A DNA stretch of 41,765 bases from positions 1 to 41,765 of IMG/VR virus record IMGVR_UViG_3300037293_000271; one strand, given 5' to 3'. The notes beneath the pieces were generated by a model that was not told the DNA's origin, ran no database searches, and was given only the letters and a program-made list of their open reading frames with translations. Numbering within the stretch: the stretch's first letter is position 1; each line of letters starts with the position of its first letter. A program made the translations under genes and the position numbers. This DNA is from a virus. Below, piece by piece: positions 1 through 8,500 of this stretch.

Positions 1-6
1 AATAGA

Positions 7-37
7 TTGCATCATAAAAAGTATATTCCTACATTTG
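7..37 (+). promoter_or_regulatory. Promoter of the tRNA-Met gene
   Basis: TTG at 7-9 and TACATTTG at 30-37 are separated by 20 bases, matching the Bacteroidota consensus TTG-N19/20-TAnnTTTG. The box ends 14 bases before the mature tRNA 5' end, which leaves a short leader. This is host DNA outside the prophage and supports the assignment to Bacteroidota. Confidence 0.75.
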
Positions 38-51
38 CGATTCGAAAAAAC

Positions 52-125
52 AGCGGGGTAGCTCAGATGGTTAGAGCGTCGGATTCATAACCCGGAGGTC
101 TGGGGTTCGATCCCCCATCCCGCTA
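52..125 (+). tRNA. tRNA-Met (anticodon CAU)
   Basis: The cloverleaf can be drawn by hand. Acceptor strands are AGCGGGG (52-58) and TCCCGCT (118-124) with discriminator A125. The D stem is GCTC/GAGC (61-64 and 74-77). The anticodon loop TTCATAA has CAT at 86-88. The T stem is TGGGG/CCCCA with loop TTCGATC (106-112). The top of the anticodon stem has an A-C mismatch. CCA is not encoded. The CAU anticodon could also belong to a tRNA-Ile with lysidine, which cannot be told apart here. The prophage crossover lies at its 3' end and the gene remains complete. Confidence 0.93.
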
Positions 126-127
126 CT
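112..127 (+). other. attL: attL core (16-bp direct repeat)
   Basis: CCCCCATCCCGCTACT here is repeated exactly at 41639-41654. It covers the 3' part of the tRNA T arm and acceptor strand plus the first bases after it. Integration therefore regenerates a whole tRNA at this end, as is usual for tyrosine-recombinase phages that use tRNA genes. Confidence 0.92.
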
Positions 128-170
128 GCTTTCAAACTCCTATGTTAACTGCCAGGGAGTTACGGCAAAA

Positions 171-1409
171 ATGAGATGTGCGGATTTGTTATATGACAAC
201 AATATGACAAACGAACGTGCATCTCATTTGCATTTTGAAGACAAATACAAATTAATAGGTATGTCCGAAAAATATCCCTTCAAACCCGCTCGGCTCGCAG
301 ATTTAGGCGGAAACGACTTATCGAAGCCTTGGTACGTCGAATACTACGTCTGGGATGAAAAAGCCGAAAAACTTCGCCGGAAAAGATTAATGCTTGCCGA
401 AAGTACAATTAGAGAAAGGTACAAGATGGGGAAACTGGCAATCGCTCAGATCAATGCCAAGTTAGAAGCCGGAGCAGTTGTAAATATGCGACCACGCCCC
501 AAGAAACACCCGATCGACGGAAATTCCAAAATCGCAGAAAGCATTACATTTTACATTGATTTCAAACAGAGGTACGTCAAGAAACGTACTTATATGTCGT
601 ATTTCAGTGACCTCAATAGTTTACTGAAATTCTTAGAAGAGAAAAATTTGGATAGGTTACCTCTCGGGCAATTCAACAGCGACTACGCAATTCAGTTCTT
701 AGATAGTATAATCGTTGAACATTCACTTTCTAACCGCCGTCGTAATAATCTCAAAGCTTCCATATCATCTTTCTTCAGTTTTTTCGTGACTCGAAAGATG
801 ATTGACGAAAATCCCTTCACCGGAATTACCAAGCTCAAAACAAAATCAAGTAAGCACGTACCTTATACACCGGAGAAGTTCGGCAAGATGAAAGCGGCAA
901 TTTGTGAATCAGATCCGCAGCTCTGGCTATTCATCTGTTTCATATACTTTATATTCATCCGGCCGGGCGAAGAACTTCGCAGGTTACGGGTTCGCGATAT
1001 TCGGCAGAAAACAATAGTCGTGATGGGAGAGGCGGCAAAAAATAGTCAGACCGAGCATATAATGATACCAGCAGCGTTGGAAGCAATTATTGTAGAGAAT
1101 AATTTACGTGATTTACCTGAAGACTACTATATTTTCTCAAAAAATCGCAGACCCGGCACGCACCTGCTCGGAAAGAACAATTTCTACAAACGTCATCTGA
1201 TTTTTTTAAAATCAATGAAATTCGACCAACCCCACGACCTTTACGGATATAAGCACACCGGGGTAATATCCTTATTCTTGGCAACGCAAAATATTGAACT
1301 TATCAGAAAACAATGCCGTCACGCCGACATTGCCACAACCGAAAAATATCTTAGGGACCTGGGTCTTTTTATCAATTACGATGAAATTAACAAATTTCCA
1401 GCCATCTGA
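171..1409 (+). CDS. int: Tyrosine recombinase (phage integrase)
   Basis: This 412-residue site-specific recombinase would integrate and excise the prophage at the adjacent tRNA. The order is an N-terminal arm/SAM-like region (about 1-225) and then the catalytic domain. Visible active-site residues are R264 (in RPGEEL), K290, K361-H362 (YKHTG), H384 (CRHAD) and nucleophile Y393 (TTEKY). The second catalytic arginine is replaced by lysine (KHTG), as I recall for many Bacteroidota phage integrases. An in-frame ATG at 204 (MTNERASH) is an alternative start that would leave the putative arm sites mostly upstream. The gene converges on the protease gene, with the two stop codons directly abutting (TGATCA at 1407-1412). 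Confidence 0.95.
   Translation: MRCADLLYDNNMTNERASHLHFEDKYKLIGMSEKYPFKPARLADLGGNDLSKPWYVEYYVWDEKAEKLRRKRLMLAESTIRERYKMGKLAIAQINAKLEAGAVVNMRPRPKKHPIDGNSKIAESITFYIDFKQRYVKKRTYMSYFSDLNSLLKFLEEKNLDRLPLGQFNSDYAIQFLDSIIVEHSLSNRRRNNLKASISSFFSFFVTRKMIDENPFTGITKLKTKSSKHVPYTPEKFGKMKAAICESDPQLWLFICFIYFIFIRPGEELRRLRVRDIRQKTIVVMGEAAKNSQTEHIMIPAALEAIIVENNLRDLPEDYYIFSKNRRPGTHLLGKNNFYKRHLIFLKSMKFDQPHDLYGYKHTGVISLFLATQNIELIRKQCRHADIATTEKYLRDLGLFINYDEINKFPAI
191..211 (+). promoter_or_regulatory. Candidate integrase arm-binding sites, left
   Basis: ATATGACAA occurs twice in the same orientation (191-199 and 202-210), 11 bp apart. ATATGACAAC recurs at 41544-41553 next to attR. Repeats shared by both att flanks are typical of arm-type binding sites of tyrosine integrases or of excisionase. 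They lie inside the first codons of the integrase gene if its first ATG is used. Confidence 0.5.
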
Positions 1410-2150
1410 TCACTCCCTCACCACCCAACAATCCCAAACCTTCGTTTTATCGGCGGCGTAACCATATTCCAGCCAGAAATGACCGTCAATGCCCCATTTT
1501 TTGCCGTAAGAGTTCCGGCATAAAAAAGCCTGTTTTGATTCGTCATAGCCAACAACCAAAACTGCATGACCGCCCTTCACGGTATCGCCAAAAAATAGGT
1601 TCATATAACCTACTTTTTCGGCTCTGTCCCAAGACTCATTATATACAATCATTCCCGCAATGAACGGGAAACCATCAGCAAGGCAACGTTTCATTTCTTC
1701 AAAACTACCATCTTCAATACGTTCGTACTTTGTGATTCGTCTTGTTTCGGCGGTGGCAACAAGTTCCAACGGTGGTGTGCGAAAAACATTAACCAACTTG
1801 TATTCCCAATCTCTCTCCCGGACCAAACCAACCTTGTTCGCCATTTTGACAATATCACGGATGTACGCCCCGCTGTCTTCCTGAGTCAAACCAATAACTT
1901 GCCGCCCGAAGTAGTAGGAAAACAATCGGCTCGGTCGTGCTGACCTTCGCCGGGCTTTTCCGTCCAGAAACTGAATTGCTCCCGCAAGAGCATTAGCCGT
2001 GCAGCTTCCAATATCACCTTGGTCATAAGCATTACGCCGGATAATAGGTCTCAAATCAACCCTATCAGGCATCTTTTCAATTTCGTTTTTCGCTTCAAAA
2101 GCAAAATCCCGAATATCGAGTTTCCCTTTTTCTAAATTCATACCCGCCAT
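1410..2150 (-). CDS. Papain-like (C1 family) cysteine protease
   Basis: The 246-residue protein has the C1 peptidase signature: oxyanion-hole Q44 and nucleophile C50 in DQGDIGSCTA, H195 in GGHAVLVVGYD, and N213 in CRNSYGKKWG. There is no signal peptide, so it is cytoplasmic or carried in the virion. It is the last gene of the late operon and overlaps the preceding tail gene by 13 bases, which implies co-expression with structural proteins. Possible roles are virion protein processing or attack on host proteins or peptides during entry or lysis. The family call is firm and the role is not. An ATG three codons in (2141) is an alternative start. Confidence 0.85.
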   Translation of the reverse strand: MAGMNLEKGKLDIRDFAFEAKNEIEKMPDRVDLRPIIRRNAYDQGDIGSCTANALAGAIQFLDGKARRRSARPSRLFSYYFGRQVIGLTQEDSGAYIRDIVKMANKVGLVRERDWEYKLVNVFRTPPLELVATAETRRITKYERIEDGSFEEMKRCLADGFPFIAGMIVYNESWDRAEKVGYMNLFFGDTVKGGHAVLVVGYDESKQAFLCRNSYGKKWGIDGHFWLEYGYAADKTKVWDCWVVRE

Positions 2151-3535
2151 AGCTCTAAATTTGATTGTTGTGTAGAATTGAACGGAATTAACTGTTTCCC
2201 GATCATATAATTTTGCCCCTGAATATGCACCGCCACCGTTTCGCCCTGCTTTCGGTGCATGTCAAGATCGGCAATATCCAAAGCGTTCAAAGTTGCCGGA
2301 GTTGTCACGGAATACGTTTTGGATCTGAATTTTTCGTAAGCAGAAAAATAAGCATTTTTAATGCCCGTCGGAGTGAGGCTCACCCCGCCGTAAGTATTTT
2401 TCGATGTCGGGATACCCGACTCCAGACCGCTCCAAAAGCAGACCCTCGGAGCATTTCTTACCGCACCCTGGTTAAGCTGATCAGACCGCCCAACCTGATC
2501 GGTTTTCAACTGTCCGTTTTCTTCCAGAACTCCCGAAAAAGCAGTCGCAATTTTGAAAAGTTGGTCACGTTCGTTCGTGGATGGTGACGCATAACGCTCA
2601 AATACTGATGGGATCGGTTTCATTTTTGCGTCTGAAGTATCAACCATCATATCAATTTCCAAGCGGTTAGAAAACTCCGGCGATTTGAATTTCAGCTCAG
2701 GAAACTTATTACTCCAGTCTTTTTGTACAGATCTGCCAAAATACTCATCAGCGAAATTCAGCGTTACCCTTTTTCTGAAAACATCCACCCAAACCGCAAG
2801 ATTGAAAGCCTTTCGCAGCTCTATCAAGAATTGTCGCAGCGTCAGTTCCGGCAAGTGGTTGGAGTAAGCAATTTCCGTCAAACCATCCAGACTGTGTACA
2901 TTATATAGAACCAAACGGCTCAGTATGGCATCAGTCAAAAAATCACCGGAGAATTTCACCCCGGTTACTTGAGTAATTCGCTCAAGTAAAAACCGCACGA
3001 ACAAAAACGGCACTTTCGGGCCTGGCATAAAATTCGTTCCGTCATGGTCGTTTACGTGGCCGGAATATCCAACCACCCCTCCGTTCGTGCCGTAAAAGCC
3101 CGGATTATTAATTCGAGGGAAGCAATACTTCGCCGTCGCCACGCTTGGGTTCGTCGGGAGCGTTCCCGGAATAACTTCATTTCCGAGCGGCAATTCAGTC
3201 AAAAGCGTATCCTGATAATCACCGAATAACTCCCCAAAATTTTGCGTATAAAACACCGTAAAACCGTTACTTCCAACGTTTTTCAGGCTCACAAAACCAC
3301 GCTCAATCAACCTGCCGTCCATAAACTGCTCACTGAAGTAATCCTTGAATTTGAATGCAACCTGCATATTCCCAAAATTCCCGAATATCGAGTTGTTTGT
3401 CGGGTTATCCGGCAACACAAAATCAAGGATTTTAGAACCCCGCAGCGTTTCGAACTCCAACAACGGGTTACTCCGCTCAAGCGTAATCGCCTGAGTTCCC
3501 ATAACCGCCTGCTGTCCATCAATCAATAATTCCAT
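2138..3535 (-). CDS. Tail/baseplate structural protein (putative)
   Basis: This 465-residue protein is encoded directly after the tape measure gene, where siphophages place distal tail and baseplate proteins. The sequence is beta-rich and aromatic, with no transmembrane segment, signal peptide or enzyme motif that I recognise. The N-terminal region (MELLIDGQQAVM) reads like an insertion/hub-type tail protein of Bacteroidota prophages. The assignment rests on position, size and composition. The exact role (distal tail, hub or adhesion) is not resolved. Confidence 0.6.
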   Translation of the reverse strand: MELLIDGQQAVMGTQAITLERSNPLLEFETLRGSKILDFVLPDNPTNNSIFGNFGNMQVAFKFKDYFSEQFMDGRLIERGFVSLKNVGSNGFTVFYTQNFGELFGDYQDTLLTELPLGNEVIPGTLPTNPSVATAKYCFPRINNPGFYGTNGGVVGYSGHVNDHDGTNFMPGPKVPFLFVRFLLERITQVTGVKFSGDFLTDAILSRLVLYNVHSLDGLTEIAYSNHLPELTLRQFLIELRKAFNLAVWVDVFRKRVTLNFADEYFGRSVQKDWSNKFPELKFKSPEFSNRLEIDMMVDTSDAKMKPIPSVFERYASPSTNERDQLFKIATAFSGVLEENGQLKTDQVGRSDQLNQGAVRNAPRVCFWSGLESGIPTSKNTYGGVSLTPTGIKNAYFSAYEKFRSKTYSVTTPATLNALDIADLDMHRKQGETVAVHIQGQNYMIGKQLIPFNSTQQSNLELWRV

Positions 3536-3548
3536 ATCATATAGTTAG

Positions 3549-3579
3549 CCCCCTCATCTAAGGAGGGGGATGGGGGAGG
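3549..3579. repeat. GC-rich dispersed hairpin repeat, copy 1
   Basis: CCCCCTC (3549-3555) pairs with GAGGGGG (3563-3569), followed by a G-rich tail. Similar C-run/G-run hairpins occur at 7922-7955 and 11684-11719. It fills most of the gap between two tail genes. It looks like a short host-type dispersed repeat rather than phage coding sequence. Confidence 0.55.
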
Positions 3580-3584
3580 TAATA

Positions 3585-6500
3585 TTACAAATCCGCTTTC
3601 CGTCTAACATCCGCCTGAGCCATCGCCGCACTATTAATTTCGTGCAAGCTAATCCCTGAAGGCTTCTCCCGTATTCCGGTAAGTGTTTCATTCGCCGTCC
3701 GCTGTATCGCCGCAATTTCACGGAGCGTGTCAGCCGCCCGTTCCGTTGCCGCCGTCATGCGGTTCATCGTATCAATCGTTCGTGAACTCGCAGGTTCAGA
3801 AAAATCAACCTTCCCGCCAATAATCCCGCCACTGGCGTAATGCCCGGCTTGCAGATAGTTCACGTAAGGGCCGCCGTCGGTTCTGATGCTCGCACCATTT
3901 CGGTGAATGCTGCTATGCAATAATCTATCAACCAAAGGCTTATTATTGGCATAGGTAAGTTTAGAGAGGATGGGTTCGCCGCCTTCAATTTCACCCTGAA
4001 ACATTTTCGTCTTATCATTCCAAAGCTTTATACCGCCCTGTGAGTGGCTCGGTCCTTCCGGGATAAAGCCACCACTTTCAAAACGGGGTACCGTAAAATT
4101 CCAATCGAAATCAAAATTTGGAATGCCTGGTGCACCTTCGGCTTTTACTTCGCCAATCAAGTTTTTAAGGGCAGTCCATTTATTAATAATGTCCTGATAT
4201 TCGTTCGCCGTAATTTTTCCGGCATCGAGAGCCTCTTGAGCTTTTTTGATAATTTCATCATACCCGGCTTTCATCAGTTGCTTTAACTGCTCAAAACTTT
4301 CAGCAAGAATAGCATCCCGCTCCGTTCCAAGCCGCACAAGCTCACCATTGTAGCGGTCCGCTTCTGCGGTCAGTAAATCATTTTTTACCTGCTCGGCAGC
4401 AACCAATTCCGCATTCTTCTCTTTCTCCCGGAGAATGTCGGCAGCCTTCTTTTCAAATCGCAACTTTTCGATGCTCTCCTCGGCTTCCTTTGTTATTTTC
4501 TCCGTTTCGGTGAGTTCCTTTCGTTTGCCATCCTCTGAGTTGATTATGTATTCAAGCTCGGTATTCAGCTTTCCTTGAAGTTCTGCAAGTGCGGTGGTTC
4601 GGGCATCACGAGCGGCATTTATAGCTGTAATAGTAGCTTGATCGGTTTCTTCCGTGATGGCTTGATCAGCAAGGGCAAAAGCCGCAAGTATCTGGTTTCG
4701 CTTCTCCGCATATTCCGCCAGTATCGCGGTTTTCTCTTGTTCGTTGGCAACAAGTTCCAACAGGCGTTGCCCTTGCAATTCCCTTATTTTAGCCGTTTCA
4801 GCGGTAAATTCGGTATCTGCAAGAGAGCTGAGTAAATCATACTTATCGTTGATTCTCCTGACTTCTACGGAATATGCCGCCTCGATGTTTGCAATGATCT
4901 GTTTGTTATAATCATCTTCCAACTTCTTCTTTTTCTCATAATTATCGTTGGCGTACTTGCCAATTTTTAATTCATTTTCAATGTGCAGCTCGTAATTGAA
5001 CATGTCATCAACACCGTCAGTAAATAAATCCCAACGCTTCGGAGGTTCTAATTCAGAAATCTGGACCAACTTACTGTAAGCGGAGTTGATTTTTTCCAAG
5101 TCGAATAAGTCAGCGTAATTACTGGCAAACTCAATAAAAGCATCGCCCGCTTCACGTAAGTAAACTTTCAAGTCTTCAGCGTATGCCTTAGCACGTTTCT
5201 TTGCCCCGTTAAAAATGTTATCTACGACAGAAATCACTACCGAAGCAGCCCCCATAGCAACGCCCAACCAATCACCAGTTGCCATCGCTTGAGGAATTTT
5301 AGCAACAACATCTAATGCTTGATGACCTACCGAAATCCACGCTTTTTTCATTTCGAGTGCCGCCCGCTCCGTTGCTGTTGTAGCAGATTGCATTTGCCTG
5401 TCAACATTGCGTTCAATAGCATTCAATAGACTTCCCGCAAGGTTGACGGCAATGTTCGTAAAATCTTTAAGAGCTTCTTTATCCCCATCCAACAAAGCCT
5501 TAAAAGCATTTTTCAAAGCAGAGAAAATATCCTTTTTCTCTGCAACCATTTTAGCATCAATTGCCGCCACATCTTTCTGGAAAATCGTTGCCGCTAAGGT
5601 CTTATCAGCAAAAAGTTTGGCATTTATAGCATTAATCTCCGCAGCGGTTATCCCCTCCCTTGATTTCGCAATCAAAGCTTTCGCTTCAATCAACCTGATT
5701 GTTTCTTTATACTCAATTTCCCGGAGTTCACGCCCTAGCCGGAGCTTCTCATTTATCGTAAGTTTTTCATTCAGGATCTCACTTTCTAAAATTGCCTTTT
5801 TTGTCGCAAACTCGGCAAGTTTAATGCTCTCAAGTCGTTCATCGTCCTTTTTCTTGGTTTCAGCAGCGGCTTTGTCATCGAGGGCTTCAATGTCTTTGAT
5901 TAGCTCCGCTTTGAGTTCCTTTTCCAGCAAAGCGTAACTTTCTTTAGAAAGGTGCTTTTCGTCCAGAGCTTCAATCTCAGCCTCAAATTTCTGCATTAGA
6001 TGCACCTTATTACGGGTCAAATCATCTTCAATGGCGTTGGTTGCCATTATATCCAATCGCTTAAAGAGTGCAGCGGTGTCCTTCTCCGTAGCCAAACGCA
6101 GTTTTTCTGCTTCGTCAGCGGCTTTTTTATTGTCCGCAGCCTGTTTGTCAAGTTCAGTTTTATTAGACTTCGTTACATCCTTATGGGCTTTGATAACCGG
6201 AGCCTTAAAACTCTCACCAAATGCAGCTCCTTCTTTCTTACCGTTACCCTTCGCAGCATCAATTGCGGCAAGAGTTTCCTTAATCCGGGTCATTTTCAAA
6301 TCATGCATCTTCTTTTTGTAGGAATCATTAAAAGCGTCACCTGCTTTGTTTCCTACGTTTTTGAGTGCATCAATTACAGAAGCATAATTCGCCGTCGCAA
6401 TTCCTTTTAATACCGTCGCAATGGTCTGACCTACCACTTTCACTACTTCCCACAAAGCGTAGAAACCTACCCGTACCCGTTCAGAATTTTGGTACATGGT

Positions 6501-7853
6501 CACAAAAGCACCAACCAGTAAAGAAACCGCAGCAATCAAAATCCCGATCGGGTTCGCAGACATCACTAAGTTCAATAATCGTTGGGCTATTACGGCAGAT
6601 TCAGTAGCAATTACCCGCCCTTTCTCAGCCGCTGCGTGAGCCAAAGCACTCGCCGCCGCCGCAATGTTGGCGGTATTCAAAGAAACTATGGCTACCACTA
6701 ATCCGGTGATAATACCAATATTGTCCCGGATGAACGAAGGAATGGCAACAATAGCTTTCAAAAACATCAGGGCGTATTCAATACCGGAAGCCAATCCACC
6801 CAACAACCACAAGAAAACTGGCTTTAGCTGCTCACCGATGGCAAGTTGGAGTTCGTCAAAAGCATCGCCGAGATTATTAACCGTACCGCTCAAGGTGGCT
6901 GATATTATGTCAGTAGCACCCATAACGCCCTCGGCATTTTCCTGAAAATAAACCATTGCTTGGTTCATTCCGTCGAGGCTTTTGTCTACCGTTATTTCAG
7001 TACCCTTAAAAGAGAGCTGAACTTGGTCGCCCATAGATTTCGCCCCGATAGAAAGCTCTTTAAAACGCTCATTTTGTCCGGTTGCTCCGTCCATAAGTGC
7101 CTCGGCAAGTTGGTCAAAACTTTTGCCAGATACTGCCGCAACGTCTGCCATCGCTTTCATTTCTTTCATAGAAGGCTGCAAACCACGGTTTACGTATTTT
7201 ACGTAACTGTCGGTTAGCTCATCTACTGAAAAAGGCGTAGTGCTTGCCAAATCTTTTATGTCTTGCATCGCCGCCACGGCTGCACTTTGGCTACCAAGTG
7301 CGTGACCCAGCACCGCCTCATACTTCTCAAACTTAGCCGTAATATCAAACACCTGCCGCCCAAAATCATAAATGGCAGAACCCGCCTGTTTGACCATCTC
7401 AAAAGCAAACGCCGCCGTAAAGTTGGCTTTGAATTTCATCCAAAAACCATCTTGCTCTTTTACTTCCCGCCCGAGGTTACGCATTTCAGCGTTAGTTTCG
7501 TTCAATTTACGATTGATCGGCTCAAGCTGATCCATTTTCTCCAGCCATTCCTTAGAGCCAATCTCAAGTTTCTTAATATCTTGAGTTAAAACCCGCTTCG
7601 CTTTATTCAGGTCGTTGATAGAAGCCGTGTTCACATCAATGCTCCGGGCGGTCTTCAGCATTTCTACATTAATGTCTTTTTGCAGGTCCTTCAGCTCACG
7701 CCATTCGTCAGATCCTTTCTTGCCGTTCGTCTCCATAAGCCGGAGCTGGGCGTTTACGTCGCCAAGCCCTTCCTTCAAAGAATCTACCGTCCGTTCAGCC
7801 TCATCGCCAAGAATTTCCAGCCGCAGCCTCGCAACATCTTCCATCTGTGCCAT
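3585..7853 (-). CDS. Tail tape measure protein
   Basis: This is the longest gene, with 1422 residues from the ATG at 7853 (MAQMEDVARL). The N-terminal half is alpha-helical and coiled coil. A conserved tape-measure core (DLASTTPFSVDELTDSYVK, then AVSGKSFDQLAEALMD) is followed by hydrophobic segments around residues 350-470. Long helical repeats rich in Lys, Glu and Ala run to the C-terminus. The protein sets tail length and is threaded into the tail tube. An upstream ATG at 7880 would run the frame through a perfect hairpin, so I chose the internal start next to that hairpin. It follows a late-promoter-like element at 7904-7916. Confidence 0.92.
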   Translation of the reverse strand: MAQMEDVARLRLEILGDEAERTVDSLKEGLGDVNAQLRLMETNGKKGSDEWRELKDLQKDINVEMLKTARSIDVNTASINDLNKAKRVLTQDIKKLEIGSKEWLEKMDQLEPINRKLNETNAEMRNLGREVKEQDGFWMKFKANFTAAFAFEMVKQAGSAIYDFGRQVFDITAKFEKYEAVLGHALGSQSAAVAAMQDIKDLASTTPFSVDELTDSYVKYVNRGLQPSMKEMKAMADVAAVSGKSFDQLAEALMDGATGQNERFKELSIGAKSMGDQVQLSFKGTEITVDKSLDGMNQAMVYFQENAEGVMGATDIISATLSGTVNNLGDAFDELQLAIGEQLKPVFLWLLGGLASGIEYALMFLKAIVAIPSFIRDNIGIITGLVVAIVSLNTANIAAAASALAHAAAEKGRVIATESAVIAQRLLNLVMSANPIGILIAAVSLLVGAFVTMYQNSERVRVGFYALWEVVKVVGQTIATVLKGIATANYASVIDALKNVGNKAGDAFNDSYKKKMHDLKMTRIKETLAAIDAAKGNGKKEGAAFGESFKAPVIKAHKDVTKSNKTELDKQAADNKKAADEAEKLRLATEKDTAALFKRLDIMATNAIEDDLTRNKVHLMQKFEAEIEALDEKHLSKESYALLEKELKAELIKDIEALDDKAAAETKKKDDERLESIKLAEFATKKAILESEILNEKLTINEKLRLGRELREIEYKETIRLIEAKALIAKSREGITAAEINAINAKLFADKTLAATIFQKDVAAIDAKMVAEKKDIFSALKNAFKALLDGDKEALKDFTNIAVNLAGSLLNAIERNVDRQMQSATTATERAALEMKKAWISVGHQALDVVAKIPQAMATGDWLGVAMGAASVVISVVDNIFNGAKKRAKAYAEDLKVYLREAGDAFIEFASNYADLFDLEKINSAYSKLVQISELEPPKRWDLFTDGVDDMFNYELHIENELKIGKYANDNYEKKKKLEDDYNKQIIANIEAAYSVEVRRINDKYDLLSSLADTEFTAETAKIRELQGQRLLELVANEQEKTAILAEYAEKRNQILAAFALADQAITEETDQATITAINAARDARTTALAELQGKLNTELEYIINSEDGKRKELTETEKITKEAEESIEKLRFEKKAADILREKEKNAELVAAEQVKNDLLTAEADRYNGELVRLGTERDAILAESFEQLKQLMKAGYDEIIKKAQEALDAGKITANEYQDIINKWTALKNLIGEVKAEGAPGIPNFDFDWNFTVPRFESGGFIPEGPSHSQGGIKLWNDKTKMFQGEIEGGEPILSKLTYANNKPLVDRLLHSSIHRNGASIRTDGGPYVNYLQAGHYASGGIIGGKVDFSEPASSRTIDTMNRMTAATERAADTLREIAAIQRTANETLTGIREKPSGISLHEINSAAMAQADVRRKADL

Positions 7854-7890
7854 AAAAAAGAGCAGTTTTGTACGTGACAAAACTGCTCTT
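7851..7890 (-). terminator. Terminator-like hairpin immediately before the tape measure start
   Basis: On the minus strand a perfect 13-bp stem (7890-7878 with 7870-7858, 7-nt loop) is followed by six T residues that run into the ATG at 7853. It has the form of an intrinsic terminator. It lies between the promoter-like element at 7904-7916 and the gene, so it could act as an attenuator or RNA-processing/stability element. Confidence 0.7.
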
Positions 7891-7903
7891 CTAAACCAAT
7901 AAA

Positions 7904-7916
7904 TAACAGGGCAAAA
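7904..7916 (-). promoter_or_regulatory. Late-promoter-like 13-bp element, copy upstream of tape measure
   Basis: The coding-strand sequence TTTTGCCCTGTTA is preceded by TATT, giving TATTTTTG, a perfect TAnnTTTG box. The same 13-mer occurs exactly at 11838-11850, 19739-19751 and 30710-30722, always upstream of a minus-strand late gene. It lies about 50 bases before the start codon at 7853. Confidence 0.6.
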
Positions 7917-7921
7917 ATACT

Positions 7922-7955
7922 CCCCTCCCCGTCGCTGGGGAAGGGTTGGGCCGGG
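7922..7955. repeat. GC-rich dispersed hairpin repeat, copy 2
   Basis: A C-run/G-run hairpin closely resembles the copy at 11684-11719 and shares the core TGGGGAAGGGT. It lies between the tape measure leader and the gene at 7975-8499. Confidence 0.55.
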
Positions 7956-7974
7956 CTGGCGTACCAGTAAGGTT

Positions 7975-8499
7975 TTAAACAGGTTTTATATACTTCAAAC
8001 TCACCTCAGCCATTTTAATGCCCATTTCCTTCCGCATCACCCGCAGGTAAGCCATTTTGTTCTTATTGTACCATTTCCGTTTCTGGTCCGGCTTGTAAAT
8101 TGGTATCATTCGGCGGTGAAAAGCAATCTGCCGGGCAATTCGTTCAATAGCAATTTCGGTAGTCGGCACAGCCTTACTTTTAGAAGTATAACCAGGAATA
8201 AACGCAAATTTCTCAATGCCAACTTGTGCCACCCATCGCTCAAAAACCTCAATCGGTGGTAGTTTAGAGTAAATCAGCTTGTTCATATCTACATATCGCC
8301 CGTACTCACGGAAATAAATATCCGCCACCGCCACAAAGCCATTCACCTGAGCATTGACCTCAAAGTGCATCGAGCGAGAAAGCTCACCAGTAAAATCAAT
8401 ATTCGCCTGCCGCAAAGCATTCTTAAACAGCGTAACGCCATCTTTCGCCAATATCTCTGTCAGCAAAACCAACTCTTTATCGTAAGCAACTCTATCCAT
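7975..8499 (-). CDS. Tail completion / minor tail protein (putative)
   Basis: This basic 174-residue protein has the pattern EYGRYVDM followed by a helical, Lys/Arg-rich C-terminus. It lies immediately upstream of the tape measure in transcription order. It starts one base after the stop of the preceding gene, so the two are probably translationally coupled. The size, position and N-terminal helix followed by a GRYVDM-type strand recall HK97 gp10-like tail-completion proteins, but I cannot confirm the family. Confidence 0.5.
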   Translation of the reverse strand: MDRVAYDKELVLLTEILAKDGVTLFKNALRQANIDFTGELSRSMHFEVNAQVNGFVAVADIYFREYGRYVDMNKLIYSKLPPIEVFERWVAQVGIEKFAFIPGYTSKSKAVPTTEIAIERIARQIAFHRRMIPIYKPDQKRKWYNKNKMAYLRVMRKEMGIKMAEVSLKYIKPV

Positions 8500-8500
8500 A

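Noticed and set aside
5407-5937. 176-codon plus-strand frame inside the tape measure gene
   Set aside because: It is an antisense reading of the Lys/Glu/Ala-rich helical region, giving a Ser/Phe-rich sequence. The tape measure frame is clearly the real one.
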